Shown here: piece after piece, positions 8,984-20,762 of the stretch | Numbering within the stretch: the stretch's first letter is position 1 | Layout of the letters: each line of letters opens with the position of its first letter | Assembly: GCA_021292165.1 (NCBI GenBank) | Contig: CM037879.1 | Location: 158,193,278 to 158,257,277, forward strand | Origin: Shinisaurus crocodilurus | Lineage: Eukaryota > Chordata > Lepidosauria > Squamata > Shinisauridae | Length of the DNA stretch: 64,000 nucleotides | Direction of reading: 5' to 3' | Notes under the pieces: generated by a model | Database searches by the model: none | What the model was told of the DNA's origin: nothing | What the model saw: only the letters and a program-made list of their open reading frames with translations | Program-made: the position numbers and the translations under genes

Positions 8984-9367
8984 CTGATGTTTGGGGGCCA
9001 GTGTAAGGCAGCCGAGGGTGCTGTGTGTGTGTTTTCTTTCCATTACACATCTTTCCATTGCGTCGCAGCCTCCCAGGCTGCCTGCACTTCCTATCTGAAA
9101 AAGCCCTATGGGAGGAATTACCTCATGATGTCTTCTCCTGGGCTTTAATTGAAGCGTGGGAAGCCAGGCAGGGAGGCTACAGGCTGCCAGAGAGTTGATT
9201 GTACAATGAAAGACAGGACGCTCGTGCACACTCCTTGGCCACCTCCTGGTCAGTGATTAAGCATCTCATCCATCTGAATGGAAATAGATTTATTTGAGCA
9301 CATTGGAGCTCATTTAGCTCAGTTTTCAAGCTATCCAACTTGGAGTCAAATCTAAGGTAGCGAAGAC

Positions 9368-9446
9368 TGCAATGCTATGCACCTGGGAGTAAGCCCGATC
9401 GAATTCAGTGGATGCACTTCTGAGCAGACCTGCATAGGATTACGCT
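9368..9446. mobile_element. small hairpin repeat (TGCAATCCTATGCA type)
   Basis: The ends (ctgcaatgctatgcac and tgcataggattacg) are inverted relative to each other and surround a 'gggagtaag' core. Related copies lie at 61088-61268 and 61668-61860. It is non-coding. The class is unknown; the hairpin structure suggests a MITE. Confidence 0.5.
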
Positions 9447-9458
9447 GTATGCCACTGC

Positions 9459-9464
9459 TCTCTC

Positions 9465-9502
<38 letters not shown>

Positions 9503-9503
9503 C
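9459..9503. repeat. (CT)n microsatellite
   Basis: About 45 bases of CT dinucleotide with one CG interruption. Confidence 0.95.
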
Positions 9504-9567
9504 CCACCAACTCTAGCAGAAATCTACATAGTCCCCATGACTAACTTTTCAGTTCCCCATCAAAACT

Positions 9568-11560
9568 TCATTCATTCATTCATTCACTCACATTATTTGT
9601 ATACGTCTCCATATCAGATTGAACAATGAAAAGATAAGAACAGGTAAAGGATAAAAACAATGCATAGAAAACAAGGTATAATTAATACCATAGCTGGTCA
9701 GTAAGGAAGGTTTCCCAGAACAAGGGTGTCTTCAGCAGGCACTGAAAGCAACACAATGTTGGAGCCTGCCTGACCTTCAGAGGTAGGGAGTTCCATAGAA
9801 ATGGAGCCACCGCACTGAAGGCTCTTCTCCTGGTGGACTCCAATCGGGCCACAGGTCCATGTGGAACTACCAGGAGAATGTCCTCTGATGACCCCAGTGA
9901 CCAGGCAGGTTGGTATGGGAGGAGGCACTCTCTCAGGTATCCTGGTCCCAAGTTGTTTGAGGCTTTGTACACTAATACCAGAACTTTAAACGTGGCCCAG
10001 TAGAAAATAGGTAGCCAGTGCAGTTCCTTCAGCAAAGGAGTTGCATGCTGAAAAGGGGCAGTTCCTGACAAAAGCTGAGCTGCTGCATTCTGCACTGGCT
10101 CCAGCTTCCAGAGCAGCATTAAGGGCAACCCCACATAGAGCGCATTGCAGTCATCCAGTCTTGAGGTTACTAGTGCCTGTATCACCGTGGCCAAGCTATT
10201 CCTGTCCAGGAGAGGTCATAGCTGGCAAACTAATCAAAGATGGTAAAAGGCACTCTGAGCTGCTGCAGTCACTTGGAACTCCAGAGACAATGATAGATCT
10301 AGGAGTACCCCAGGCTACGAACCTGATTTTTCAAAGGGAGTGCAACCCCATCCAGAACAGCAATGAGCCTATCTCCTGGACTCGGGAACCACTCACCCAC
10401 AGGGCTTCCATCTTGCCAGGATTCAGACTCAGTTTATTGGCCCTCATCCAGCCCATCACTGAGTTCAGGCACTGATCCAGGACATGCACAGGCTCTCCTG
10501 ATTCAGTTGTCACAGGGAAATAGAGCTATGTGTCATCAGCGTACTGCTGGCACTTGGCTCCAAATCCCATAATGACTGTGGAACCCCATAGCTCAATTGC
10601 CAAGGGTCTGAGGAATAGTCACCCAATGTTACTGTCTGAAATCGACTCCACAGGTAGAACTGGAACCACTGTAACACCACTCCAATGCCCAAACTGCGGA
10701 GTTGATCCAGGAGGATACCATGGCCAATGGTATTGAAAGCTGATGAGAGAATGAGTAGAATTAACAGGGTCACACTCCCCCTGTCCCTCTCCTGATAAAA
10801 GTCATCTATCAGGGTGACCAAGGCTGATCCAGTCCCATAACCAGGTTGAAACCCAGACTGGAATGGGTCTAGGTAATCAGTATCCTCCTGCAGTTGCTCT
10901 GCCACTACCCTCTCAAGAACCTTCCCTAAGAAAGGGGTATTTGCAACTGGGTGATAGTTGTCAAATACCATTGGGTCCAGACTCCAGAGTGGGTTTTTTT
11001 CAGGAGTGATTACACTACTGCCTCCTTAAGGACAGCAGGAACCCACCCCTTCATGTAGAGATGTGTTTACCACTCCCTGGACCCAGTGACCAGGCCATAC
11101 CCCATGGCTAGCTTTTATAAGCCAGGAGGGGCAAGGATGGAGAGGGCACTTGGTCAGTCACATTGCTGCAAGCACCGTCTCCACATCATCAGGCCGCAGC
11201 AGCCGAAATTGATCCCACAAAATCGGGCAGATACCTCAGCTGGAGCTGCGCTAACAACAGTGTCACGTTCGCTGCGGAGACGAGTGATTTTGCCCTCAAA
11301 GTTATATGCAAAAAGGACACAGTGGGTCCTTGAGGGGACCAGGACCCCATTTGCTGGAGAGAATGTTAACAGTGCCCAGATCACCAAGAGCTCCGCTGGA
11401 CAGCTACTTGAGGATGCAATGGAGGCAGCAAAGTAACGCTTCTTTGCTGACTGCACTGCCATGCAATAGGCACAATTGTGCACTCTAAAGCATGTTCAGT
11501 TGGCTTCACTTCGAGTCTTACGCCATTTGTGCTCTAGCCAATGTCCAGCCTGTTTCATCG
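9568..11560 (-). mobile_element. L2-clade LINE, 5'-truncated, degraded
   Basis: On the minus strand it runs from a linker region near 11.5 kb (a Lys-Trp-Arg-Lys-Thr-Arg-Ser-Glu-Ala block and a Lys-Arg-Tyr-Phe-Ala-Ala-Ser-Ile-Ala block, typical of L2 ORF2 between endonuclease and RT), through the RT, to the 3' end with an (attc)n tail at 9568-9588. The endonuclease and 5' end are missing. It is more diverged than the copies at 15 and 20 kb, so it belongs to a different and older subfamily. Confidence 0.85.
9682..11483 (-). pseudogene. L2 ORF2 reverse transcriptase remnant
   Basis: Frames at 11154-11483, 10510-10971, 10331-10513 and 9682-10194 cover successive parts of one L2 ORF2. The RT motif A region reads Ser-Ser-Ala-Phe-Asn-Thr (the Asp expected after Phe is Asn), the Tyr-Ala-Asp-Asp box is still legible near 10530 but is followed at once by a TAG, and several frameshifts separate the blocks. 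The C-terminal Leu-Asp-Asp-Cys-Asn-Ala-Leu-Tyr motif is present near 10.15 kb. It cannot make an active RT. Confidence 0.8.
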
Positions 11561-11812
11561 ACCACAACTCCCCAGTATACTAAGGAGCAGAGCAGGCTCT
11601 TCAGTGCTGGAGAATTTACATGAATCAGGGAAACAAAGTTTCCATAAACCATCATCACATAATCAAAATGCTCTTGAGAATAGTTTCTTAACCCTGTCCT
11701 ATACAGGCTTTTCTACACAAGGCTGTTAATCATTGTATCTACTTTCGGTTTTGTTGCAGCATCAAGAGCTGAGCTCTACACAAAGATCTATTCCTTTCCT
11801 GCTTTTCCGCTA
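11561..11812. other. unassigned spacer
   Basis: No recognisable gene. A short stretch near 11714 (tctacacaagg) resembles the terminal repeat of the element annotated at 16854 and may be its remnant. Confidence 0.4.
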
Positions 11813-12038
11813 CATAACCTCTAGGTGGAGCTGTGCCATAGCAGAATGGCTCAAATACACAAGGACAAACAGCACCATTTCCCCCATTCTAAAATAATAT
11901 CCCATTTTCCCAGTTCTAAAAGAAAAAACTGGGAAAGTGCTCTGAAAAAACAGAAGTGAAACTGGAGGATCACAACATCGTCTAAAGAAGCGTGAGTAAG
12001 GAATCATGAGTGCACAATAAATGCCTCATGTAGAAAAG
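11813..12038 (-). mobile_element. terminal-inverted-repeat element, partial copy
   Basis: It shares with 16854-17148 and 21189-21551 a terminal block (cacaataaatgcctcatgtag) and internal blocks including a run of the type 'cattctaaaataat' followed by 'aactggg'. The left end is not recognisable. No coding potential. Probably a non-autonomous DNA transposon. Confidence 0.5.
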
Positions 12039-14049
12039 CTCTATGACAGATGGAAGATTCCTTTCTTAGACCTCTAAAGCTCAAGGCTGATGGGAGTCCT
12101 ACAGGGGACAATACTATTTATTTCCAAGGCAGTACCAGCTATAGGTCAACTGTGGTGCTAAGAAAACAAACAAACCCAAAAGGAATTTTCCTGCTGGCTC
12201 GTCTGAGCTCTTTAATTTTAACCTGAAGGGAATATACCTCATTCCTGACACGTAAAGGCAAAAATGAGGGAAATTGCATATTATTTTCACAGATAAAGAT
12301 TTGACCTCATTTACTGTTGTCCAGTCTTCCTCTGACAGATATATTCGTGTTCCTTGCTCTTGACCATTCCACAGACACCCCTTTCCCTCCCGCCACTCCC
12401 TTAGAGATCTTAAGCACGCATTAAAGAACAAAATTGGTACCCTTCCATGGTGCAGCTACTTACCTCCAAACCACAATAATTAATCCCAAGTGCGTAACAA
12501 ATACCATGCAATTTATTCTTGTTTGGCTGCAGCTTGAAGGGACCTGGGCTCTGAATTAGCAACTGCTTTGGGTTCAATCTGGAAAGCATATGTTTCTCTT
12601 CCATCATTCAATCTATCAAAATGCCAATCCACCTCCCCACCCCTCCAAAAAGAAAAGGTCTGGGAATGGCACATGGCACATTTTGATATTACTCATTAAC
12701 ATTAATGTCCTGTTATAAAGATATGTTTTATTTGCAGGTAACCAACAGGCCCATGGGCATCTGGGAACACTTTGAATGATTGCCAAAAGTAGGGGAGGGA
12801 AGGGGGGGAGAAACGTGGGTCAGCTAATGATCAACATCCCCTTTTAATCAGATGAAGCTGTTAGAATGTGTCAATCCTCTAGGGGAACAAGGACCTTTCA
12901 CCTCACCAAAGCCTGCAGTAGCATTAACCTATCCCTTTGTTTTGTGAGGGGGGGAAACTGTGGATGTGGAGGTATCTGTGTACACATATGATACATTGCA
13001 TGTAGCAGCCGAACCTGATGAATTTAGTCAAAGGATGTCAAGTCCAGTGCAAGGGTGCTCAAAACACCACAGTGGATATTATTTAGTATAAATGTAGGGT
13101 TGATTCACACATGCATGTGCATACTTGATTTGACATCACTGGATGTGTAATTGTGAATTGATTCTATTGAAAATCACTGTGTTTGAGGTGACATCTGGTG
13201 ATACGCTGGTTCAAATGAATACATGCAGACAAATCGGGACTGTGCCAGCAAACCCTACCCTGATGTTCACATGCTGAGAATGTGCTATCTGCAGGGTACC
13301 AGATCGTGCAGAGAGAGCCTGTGCATGTATAAGTTGTACATGCGGAACTGCTGGCTGCATGGAGATCAGGAGAAAGGCCATATGGTCCTGGTCCTTCCTC
13401 CACATGTTGAGTCACTTGCTGAATAGTCCTTTTCTCATGATCCAACACATGTAGGGGAGAGCAGACGCATGAAGACCATGTGTGAATGAGACATAAATTA
13501 TATATAGTCAATGTGCCTCAGGGATCAACATCGGGATAGCAAGCCCCACCTCCTGCATGTTCATTTGCACATCTGCACCATCCCTACATAGACTCATATT
13601 TATGGGCAGAGACTGTATTTTTTGCAGGGTCCCCAACCGTACTTGTATGCATGTAGGCATGCTGCAGACCTACGAATTATCATGATTATGGCAGGGCCAA
13701 GGGCTCACTAACACAATCCTCTTCCCCCTATGTCCATTGGATCATGAGAGGAAAATGTATGTTTACGTATTTCTGAAAATTTATTTTCTGAATGTTCTGG
13801 CTGCAGTATTAGGTCTATGACTCATTCACACATGCAACTCATCACTTGATGATAAATCATCAGATTGCTGCAGTACTAGTGATAGGCTGTCTGCACCCTA
13901 TTGGCTGCCCTGTATTATGGTAATTTGGTGATGAAAGTCTGCGTTCTGTGCCTAGTCCAATCAAGAGAGATAAAACCTGATCTAAAAGGGTATTAGAGTT
14001 CATACCTCTCCTAGCAACTGTCCAAGGCTCTTTTTGTAAAGACCCAGAA
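12039..14049. other. unassigned spacer, about 2 kb
   Basis: No gene, recognised repeat or long open frame of interest. The 13.0-13.9 kb part contains two blocks reading 'attcacacatgca' (about 13102 and 13824), hinting at an unknown degenerate repeat. Confidence 0.4.
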
Positions 14050-14191
14050 GAGGAGTGGGCAGAAGGTATATCTCCAGATGTTTTGGACTTCAGCTCCCAG
14101 AAGGTCCTGCCAGAATGGCCAGTGGTCAGGAATGCTGGAATCTGAAATTCCAAACATCTGGAGAGCTACTTTATGCCCACCCCCACCCCTG
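14050..14191. mobile_element. hairpin MITE (variant B), hAT-like
   Basis: Two inverted arms read roughly tctccagatgttttggac and, inverted, ccaaacatctggaga, with outer ends gtgggcagaag and atgcccaccccca. The same layout occurs at 57427-57567. Non-coding. Confidence 0.6.
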
Positions 14192-14201
14192 GCCTAGAAC
14201 A

Positions 14202-14204
<3 letters not shown>

Positions 14205-14233
<29 letters not shown>
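14205..14233. repeat. (TA)n microsatellite
   Basis: About 29 bases of TA dinucleotide. Confidence 0.95.
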
Positions 14234-14237
<4 letters not shown>

Positions 14238-14911
14238 GTGATGTTATAATGGAAGGCTATGTACTTTTAGGGAAGCCATATTTTTCTCCTTTTCTCATGT
14301 ATTTTTCAAGGTTTGTTAAAGGGGGGGGAAGCATGTTGCAATAACTAAGAGATTTTTTTTAACTCCCTTTGACATCCAGGCTAACAATCCTAACCACTAG
14401 TCTCAAAGTTCTGAAATGGACCCGAATGAATTTACCAGTCAGAGTATGCTTCTGTTTGATTTGTTTGTTCTTTCAAGAAAACACCTAATCAAACAAGGTT
14501 CCCATAAAAGAAACAGAAGAAAAATTGGATACAGCAGACTAGAAACTCATCTATATTCAAATAGCAGCTCATGCATAAAGCCAATTCCAAATACAGGATA
14601 ATGGAAATATAATCCATATCATTCAAATACATAATTCATGTGAGTGAACCATTATAATCCATATTCTGTAAATCTACATATTCATTCATCTTCACATGTA
14701 TTCCAACCCAACCATTTTATTCATGAGCCTCTCGGAATTTACATAAATTCCAATTATGTAATACTCTATTGAGATGCTTACAGTGATCACTGGATTGTCT
14801 TATAGAAGGCTATACGAGCTAGAAAGTCAACAGTGTTTTTACTGTCATTTGAATCTTCAGTAGTTGGATGCCCTGCACACAGTCAACACTCACTTTTTTC
14901 TCCTCCACATT
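14234..14911. other. unassigned AT-rich spacer
   Basis: No gene or recognised repeat. AT-rich with several short G runs. Confidence 0.4.
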
Positions 14912-16285
14912 TGGTCTACCACCATTGGACATGGGATGGAAACGGCCTTGGTCGCCTTGGTGGATGATATGAGGAGGGCTTTGGATAGGGGCGAATGCTC
15001 CTTTCTAGTCCTCCTCGATCTCTCAGCGGCTTTTGATACCGTTGACCACGGTATCCTCCTGGACCGTCTGGAGGGGTTGGGCTTGGGAGGCACTGTATTG
15101 CAGTGGTTCCGGTCCTTCCTCTCTGGAAGGTATCAGAGGGTAGTTCTCGGGGAGGAGGCTTCGGACCCTCGGCTGCTCACTTGTGGAGTGCCGCAGGGTT
15201 CCATCCTCTCCCCGATGTTATTCAACATCTACCTCAAGCCCCTGGGAGCTATCATCAGGAGGTTTGGGGTGCAGTGTCATCAGTATGCGGATGACACGCA
15301 GCTCTACCTCTGTTTTAAGTCCTCACCGAGGTTGGCCGTTGAGACCCTGTCCAAGTGCCTGGAGTCAGTGGCTGGCTGGATGGGAAGGAACATGCTGAAA
15401 CTGAACCCCGACAAGACCGAGGTACTTCTGGTGGGGGACAAGGGAAGGTTAGGGGATGTTGACCTGGTGCTTAATGGGGTACATCTACCCCTGAAGGACC
15501 AGGTCTGCAGCTTGGGGGCTCATTCTAGACTCCCAGCTGTCCATGGAGGCTCAGGTGGCAGCTGTGAGCCGGGCGGCGCTGTATCAACTCCATCTGATAC
15601 GGCAGCTGCGCCCCTACCTTCCTAATCACCTGCTCCCATCAGTGGTTCATGCCTTGGTCTTCTCTCGCCTAGACTACTGTAATGCGCTCTACGTGGGGTT
15701 ACCCTTGAAGACGGTCCAGAAGCTTCAGCTGGTACAGAACGCGGCGGCTCGCCTGATTAAGGGCAGCCGCTGGCGTGATCACATCACGCCAGTGCTGAAG
15801 GATTTGCACTGGCTACCAGTTGCTTGCCGAGCTGAATTCAAGGTGTTGGTTTTGACCTTTAAAACCCTACACGGCTCCGGCCCAGCTTATCTCAAGGAGC
15901 GCCTCCAGCAACATCAAGTAGGCCTGCTCAACAAGGTTTGCCACAGATGGCCTTCTCCTTATCCCATCAGCCAGAGCAGCCAGGCTGGTGGGGACTAGGA
16001 AGAGGGCCTTCTCTGTGGCGGCCCCCACATTATGGAACTCCCTCCCTAGTGACCTTCGCCATGCCCCCTCCGTGATGAGCTTCCGCCGTGCGTTAAAAAC
16101 ATGGCTGTTCAGGCGGGAATATGGGGTGGGTTAGGTTTTTAATAATAATTTTTTATATTGTTTTAATTGTTATATTTTATTGTGTTGTTTTACTGTATTT
16201 TAATTGTACATCGCCCAGGGTGGCCGGGTGACCGGCCAGATGGGCGATTAATAAATATAATAAATAATAAATAATAAAATAATAA
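14912..16285 (+). mobile_element. L2-clade LINE, 5'-truncated
   Basis: It begins inside the RT domain and ends with the 3' UTR (about 16.13-16.25 kb) and an (aataa)n-type tail to about 16285. The 3' end reads gggtggccgggtgaccggcc then gggcgattaataaa. It is very similar to the minus-strand copy at 19723-20762. The endonuclease and 5' half are missing, as usual for LINEs whose reverse transcription stopped early. Confidence 0.9.
14915..15998 (+). pseudogene. L2 reverse transcriptase fragment, frameshifted
   Basis: The first frame (to 15625) carries Leu-Asp-Leu-Ser-Ala-Ala-Phe-Asp-Thr-Val-Asp-His, the L2-clade form of RT motif A, then Gly-Val-Pro-Gln-Gly-Ser-Ile-Leu-Ser-Pro and Tyr-Ala-Asp-Asp, so the catalytic aspartates are intact. 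Near 15520 there is one extra base relative to the sister copy at 20 kb (gggggct against ggggt), which breaks the frame. The C-terminal region continues in another frame at 15543-15998 (Leu-Asp-Tyr-Cys-Asn-Ala-Leu-Tyr block). Not functional. Confidence 0.88.
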
Positions 16286-16853
16286 ATACCACGTCCAAAA
16301 ATCTTGGTTATCAACTGCCCATGCTTGAAACTTGAGATTGATTTAAGCCAAATCCAGATGCATCAGGGAAAGTGAACATGCTGCCAGGCACTTTGACCAT
16401 GATGGGTTGGGATATACTCATAAAGAGATAGTTGACCCATCAATATTATGAATAATTACTCCGGTTTACTCAGGTTCACATGAGGTTCTCCTGGATCCAT
16501 TTGTGCACTTGAATACTCCAGAGCGTGTTGTAGATATTGGTGGCTGGCTACAAGTGTCATTCACTATCTCCATCTGGTAGCAAAGTGTCAAGCCTTCTTC
16601 TTCTTCTCCTTCCTCTCTTTCTCCTTCTCCTTCTCCGCAATTCTGCACTCAGTACATATTTGGAAGGTTTTGCTGGCACAGAACATGGCAATCCAAATGA
16701 TAGGAGTGGGGCCACCACAAACACATTGCACCAGTACTTTAGCATTTGAAATGGCTCCTGATAGCCTCTTGGGCATACTTCAAGAAGCTGCTTTAAACTA
16801 TAAACCTCCAAATGGCTGTTGCTTGTCTAGCATAAAAGACAGCCTCTTTGAGC
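16286..16853. other. unassigned spacer
   Basis: No gene seen. It contains a pyrimidine-rich stretch of ttc/ctc repeats at about 16590-16637. Confidence 0.4.
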
Positions 16854-17148
16854 TTCTCTACACAAGGCATTTATTGTGCGCTCCTGATTCCTCACTCATG
16901 GTAGTTTGCAGGTGTTTTACATGATGCCGTCATCTTCCAGGGCCTCTCCTGTGCTTTCCAAGCATTTCCACAGCTTTTTTTTTTAGAGTGAGGAAAGTCT
17001 GGTATTGTCTGAAAATGGAGGAATGAAAAGGAATGAAACCCTCACGTATTTGCACAATTCTGCTATACCACACCACCTTGGAACATAGAGAAAGGCAGAG
17101 AAAGAAAAAACACGGGTTTTTGGTGAGTTAAAAACCTCATGTAGAGAA
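16854..17148 (+). mobile_element. terminal-inverted-repeat DNA element
   Basis: The ends ttctctacacaagg (16854-16867) and cctcatgtagagaa (17135-17148) are inverted repeats with two mismatches. It shares internal blocks with 21189-21551 (opposite orientation) and 11813-12038. About 295 bp, no open frame of note. The target duplication is not clear. Confidence 0.6.
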
Positions 17149-17775
17149 GAAGCCTTTTGTCTATGTTGCACTTTATCTAGTCAATCTTATTTGGGGCAGG
17201 GGGCTCTAGAAGAGATGTGAGGGTGATGAGGGATCTCAGAAAAGCTCTCTGAAAGGCCAGTTCCCTTCAACAGAAGGCCCTTTCTTATGGGGTCCATCAA
17301 GCTGAGCCTCTCTGGAAGTGAGGTAGGACCCTTTCTATTTAGACCTTCCTATGCTCCAAAGACTTGGTGCTCATCAGTGTACAGGAGATTCATTATGGGT
17401 ATATTTGACATATATTCTTTACCAGTGAAGACCCATGATAATTCACAGTGGGTGGGAAGAACAGGTCAATAGGAGGAAGGAGACCTCTCTCTTCTCTTTG
17501 CCCTTCCATTCCTGTCCACCAGCCTTCCCCAATGTGTTCATCAGTTGACCCTATGATGCCTGAAGGCAGAAGGACACAGTGGTTTCTGCCAATGTTGCCA
17601 CATGGCCACTTATCTTCAGGAGATCCTGGTCACAGTGGCCTTGTGGCATCAGTGTACTCCTCCTGCCTGCTGGCTCCAAGGAAGCCTCTTGCTTTGGAAG
17701 GAGGCTAAATATCGCTTCTCTTAGAAAACCTTCACATACATTAACTTACATGTGAAGTTCAAATTGCATCAAACT
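17149..17775. other. unassigned spacer
   Basis: No gene or recognised repeat. Confidence 0.4.
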
Positions 17776-18175
17776 AGGCATGAATGAATCTATCAATTTT
17801 GCTTTCTCTCACTTTCTCATTTTTTTCCCAGTCAGTTCATCCTGAACATTGAGATTTTTTTAAAAAGTAAAATACGAATATTTGTATGCATTTTTGTGGG
17901 CATTTCTCCCAGCACAGGCATTTTGGTACAAAATTCTGCCTAATATACACATTTTTGGCAAGCAATTTCTCTAATACATTATATTTGTGCATATTATTTT
18001 CACTAATGTACACATTTGTGTATGCATTTTCTGACTGGAAAACTCCATTGCAAAATTCAGGAAAGTGTAAATTTCAACATATAACTCAGTTTTGGTTCGC
18101 GTATTGGTGCAAAAGGGTAAAATCAATTAAGTTTGCATTAAAAATGTGAACTGGACAGATTTCTCCCCCATCCCT
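17776..18175 (+). mobile_element. AT-rich dispersed repeat ending in CATCCCT
   Basis: It shares an order of short blocks (gaatct, ctctcactttctcattttt, gttcatcctgaacattgaga, then rows of gcatttttgtgggcattt) with copies at 55079-55295 and with the sequence into which the Gypsy element inserted (around 31110 and 38624). The ends resemble AGGGATG/CATCCCT inverted repeats. Likely a non-autonomous DNA transposon of undetermined superfamily. Confidence 0.5.
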
Positions 18176-18557
18176 ACGATAGAATAGAACTCACACCTCT
18201 TGCCACATGGACGATCGATAGGTTCCTGCATAAGAGGTAAAGGAGGAAACTCACCTTTAATTCTCCATTTTGCTGTAATGTTTTGGGTTCATACTGATTT
18301 CTGAGTTGTACAGTGCACCATGCCATCATCTGCACTTCCTGGCCCAGCTATATTCCACTGCCACCCAGGGACACCTGGGTGTACGCATATGTACACATAT
18401 CCCTGCCTTTGGTTGCTCAGCTACAGCTGAGCAGTGCTACCACCGCAGCCACCATTCTCACACACATATCAGCACTGACCTGGCCTCATCCTTGTTTTTC
18501 CCTTCTACTGTAATATATCTACTGTCCTCTGCATGGGTGCTGCAACACATCCATGTT
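18176..18557. other. unassigned spacer
   Basis: No gene or recognised repeat. Confidence 0.4.
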
Positions 18558-18812
18558 GAGCCAGTGTGGCGTAGTGGTTAGGGTGTTGGACTGGGACTCA
18601 GGAGATCCAGGACCTAGTCGCCACTCGGCCATGAAGCTCACGGGGTGACTTTGGGCCAGGCACTGACTCTCAGCTTAATCTACCTCATGGCGTAGTGATG
18701 AAGATAAAATGGAGAGGAGGAGGATTATGTAAACTGCTTTGGGTTCCTTGCAGGAAAAAGGGTGGGATAATAATATAATATAATATAATATAATATAATA
18801 TAATATAATATA
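18558..18812 (+). mobile_element. tRNA-derived SINE, family 1
   Basis: A tRNA-like head carries an A box (tggcgtagtggt), followed by a body shared with three other copies here (23091-23294, 41919-42155, 61120-61226) and a (taata)n tail. The B box is mutated in this copy (ggacctagtcg against ggttcaagtcc at 41971). The 3' half reads aggattatgtaaactgcttt then a ttccttgcagg block. It relied on a LINE for mobilisation; the partner is not determined. Confidence 0.85.
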
Positions 18813-19113
18813 AAACACTTCTGTGTCCTGCACTGTGCCTGGCAGTGCCTGGCAGCACATTAACAGCACAAAGAAATGTTAAATGGCCACTGCAATGCTA
18901 TTACAACTATCTCTCTTCAAAAACTCTATATGCAAGGCTTGGCACTGCAAGCACATTCAGGCTGAGAACTCTCTACAAATGTTTCTGAACCGGGGCATCA
19001 AGCAAGCATTTGTTAACATGAAGAATGGCAACTCAGAAACATGTGGACAATGTCAAGGTGAGGGGAAATAATGGATTTGAGCAATACACATTTAAAGTGT
19101 AGGGAGGTCTATG

Positions 19114-19246
19114 CCAGCCTTCCTGAACTTTGTGCCCTCCAGTTGTTTTGGACTACAACTCCCAGCATTCCTGACCACTAGTCAAGCTGGCTGAGTCTGA
19201 TGGAAGTTTAAGTTCAAAACATCTGGAGGGGACCAACTTGGGAGAG
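19114..19246. mobile_element. hairpin MITE (variant A), hAT-like
   Basis: Inverted arms are tgccctccagttgttttgga and, inverted, tcaaaacatctggagggg, with outer ends cagccttcctgaac and aacttgggagag. It is the same family as 23927, 29208, 55681 and 63712. Non-coding. Confidence 0.65.
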
Positions 19247-19676
19247 TCTCGACTATGCTAATGGCTGTGTTCTTACTGCTATGGCAACGAAGAAGAGGAA
19301 ATAATAATGGAGATTGAAAGGCATGCCTGAAGTTGACCTTAAGTAACCCATCCATTCTTTAATAGAATGTGACAGGTAATGGACACATCTGCTCCCAATA
19401 ACAAATGCCAACAAGGAACCTGCTACTTCAGTGTTTGCAAGACAAAGCAGCATTTGGAAGGAAAAAAAAGAAGTCCAAAATGGGCAGGTATTCGTTCCGC
19501 TCTGTGGTGTAATAATAATTTTGTTCTCAAAATGTTAAACAAATAGGCATAATCAGCAATGTGTCTACAACTGGCATCTCTGAATGACTGCAAGTTCAGG
19601 AGATTGCGCAGGTGCATAACCTCTGGGAGGCTATGTTTGCCTGACTCAAAATCAAATCCACGTTGTACCCAAAGCA

Positions 19677-19677
<1 letters not shown>

Positions 19678-19722
<45 letters not shown>
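19678..19722. repeat. (TTA)n microsatellite at an L2 tail
   Basis: About 45 bases of ATT repeat adjoining the 3' end of the minus-strand L2, most simply an expanded LINE tail. Confidence 0.95.
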
Positions 19723-20762
19723 TATTTATTGCCCATCTGGCCGGCAACCGGCCACCCTGGGCGATGTACATAGAATAAAAACAATAAAATACATTTAAAA
19801 CAATATAAAAATTTAAAATCTTAACCCACCCCATATTCCCGCCTGAATAACCAGGTTTTTAATGAGCGACGGAAGCTCAGCAGAGAGGGGGCATGGCGGA
19901 GGTTACTCGGGAGAGAGTTCCACAGTACGGGGGCCGCCACAGAAAAGGCCCTCTTCCTCGTCCCCACCAGTCTAGCTGCTCTGGCTGAAGGGACAAGGAG
20001 AAGGCAAGGAGAAGGCCACCCGTGGCAGATCTTGTTGAGCGGCCCAATTGGTGTTGCTGGAGACGCTCCTTGAGATAGACTGGACCGGAGCTGTATAGGG
20101 TTTTAAAGGTCAAAACCAACACCTTGAATTCGGCTCGGCAAGCAACTGGTAGCCAGCGCAAATCCTTCAGCACTGGCGTGATGTGATCCCGCTGGCGGCT
20201 GCCTTTAACCAGGCGAGCCGCCGCGTTCTGTACCAGCTGTAGCTTCTGAACCATCTTCAAGGGTAACCCCACGTAGAGCGCATTACAGTAGTTTAGGCGA
20301 GAGGAGACCAAGGCATGAACCACTGATGGGAGCAGGTGATTAGGAAGGTAGGGGCGCAGCTGCCGTATCAGATGGAGTTGATATAGCGCCGCCCAGCTCA
20401 CAGCTGCCACCTGAGCCTCCATGGACAGCTGGGAGTCTAGAATGACCCCCAAGCTGCGGACCTGGTCCTTCAGGGGGAGATGTACCCCATTAAGCACCAG
20501 GTCAACATCCCCTAACCTCCCCTTGTGCCCCACCAGAAGTACCTCGGTCTTGTCGGGGTTCAGTTTCAGCATGTTCCTTCCCATCCATCCAGCCACTGCC
20601 TCCAGGCACTTGGACAGGGTCTCAACGGCCAACCTCGGTAAGGACTTGAAACAGAGGTAGAGCTGCGTGTCATCCGCATACTGATGACACCGCACCCCAA
20701 ACCTCCTGATGATAGCTCCCAGCGGCTTGAGGTAGATGTTGAATAACATCAGGGAGAGGATA
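19723..20762 (-). mobile_element. L2-clade LINE, 5'-truncated
   Basis: It is the same subfamily as 14912-16285, in opposite orientation. The 3' end is gggcgatgtac with a (aata)n/(taa)n tail. Similarity stops at about 20762, within the RT between motif B and the YADD box. Non-coding sequence begins beyond that point. Confidence 0.9.
19877..20762 (-). pseudogene. L2 reverse transcriptase C-terminal fragment
   Basis: One open frame covers this region without interruption, starting in unrelated flank at 20821. It holds Leu-Phe-Asn-Ile-Tyr-Leu, Tyr-Ala-Asp-Asp-Thr-Gln-Leu-Tyr, the Leu-Asn-Pro-Asp-Lys-Thr-Glu block and the Leu-Asn-Tyr-Cys-Asn-Ala-Leu-Tyr C-terminal block. RT motif A is missing through 5' truncation, so no enzyme could result despite the clean frame. 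The lack of stops suggests a fairly recent insertion. Confidence 0.88.

Noticed and set aside
13164..13511. A 115-residue minus-strand frame as a possible gene
   Set aside because: Overlapping frames of similar size exist on the other strand, and there is no domain or codon-use signal.
14864..14911. Upstream start of the 253-residue frame as an authentic L2 N-terminus
   Set aside because: L2 similarity begins only at about 14912. The first residues come from unrelated flank.
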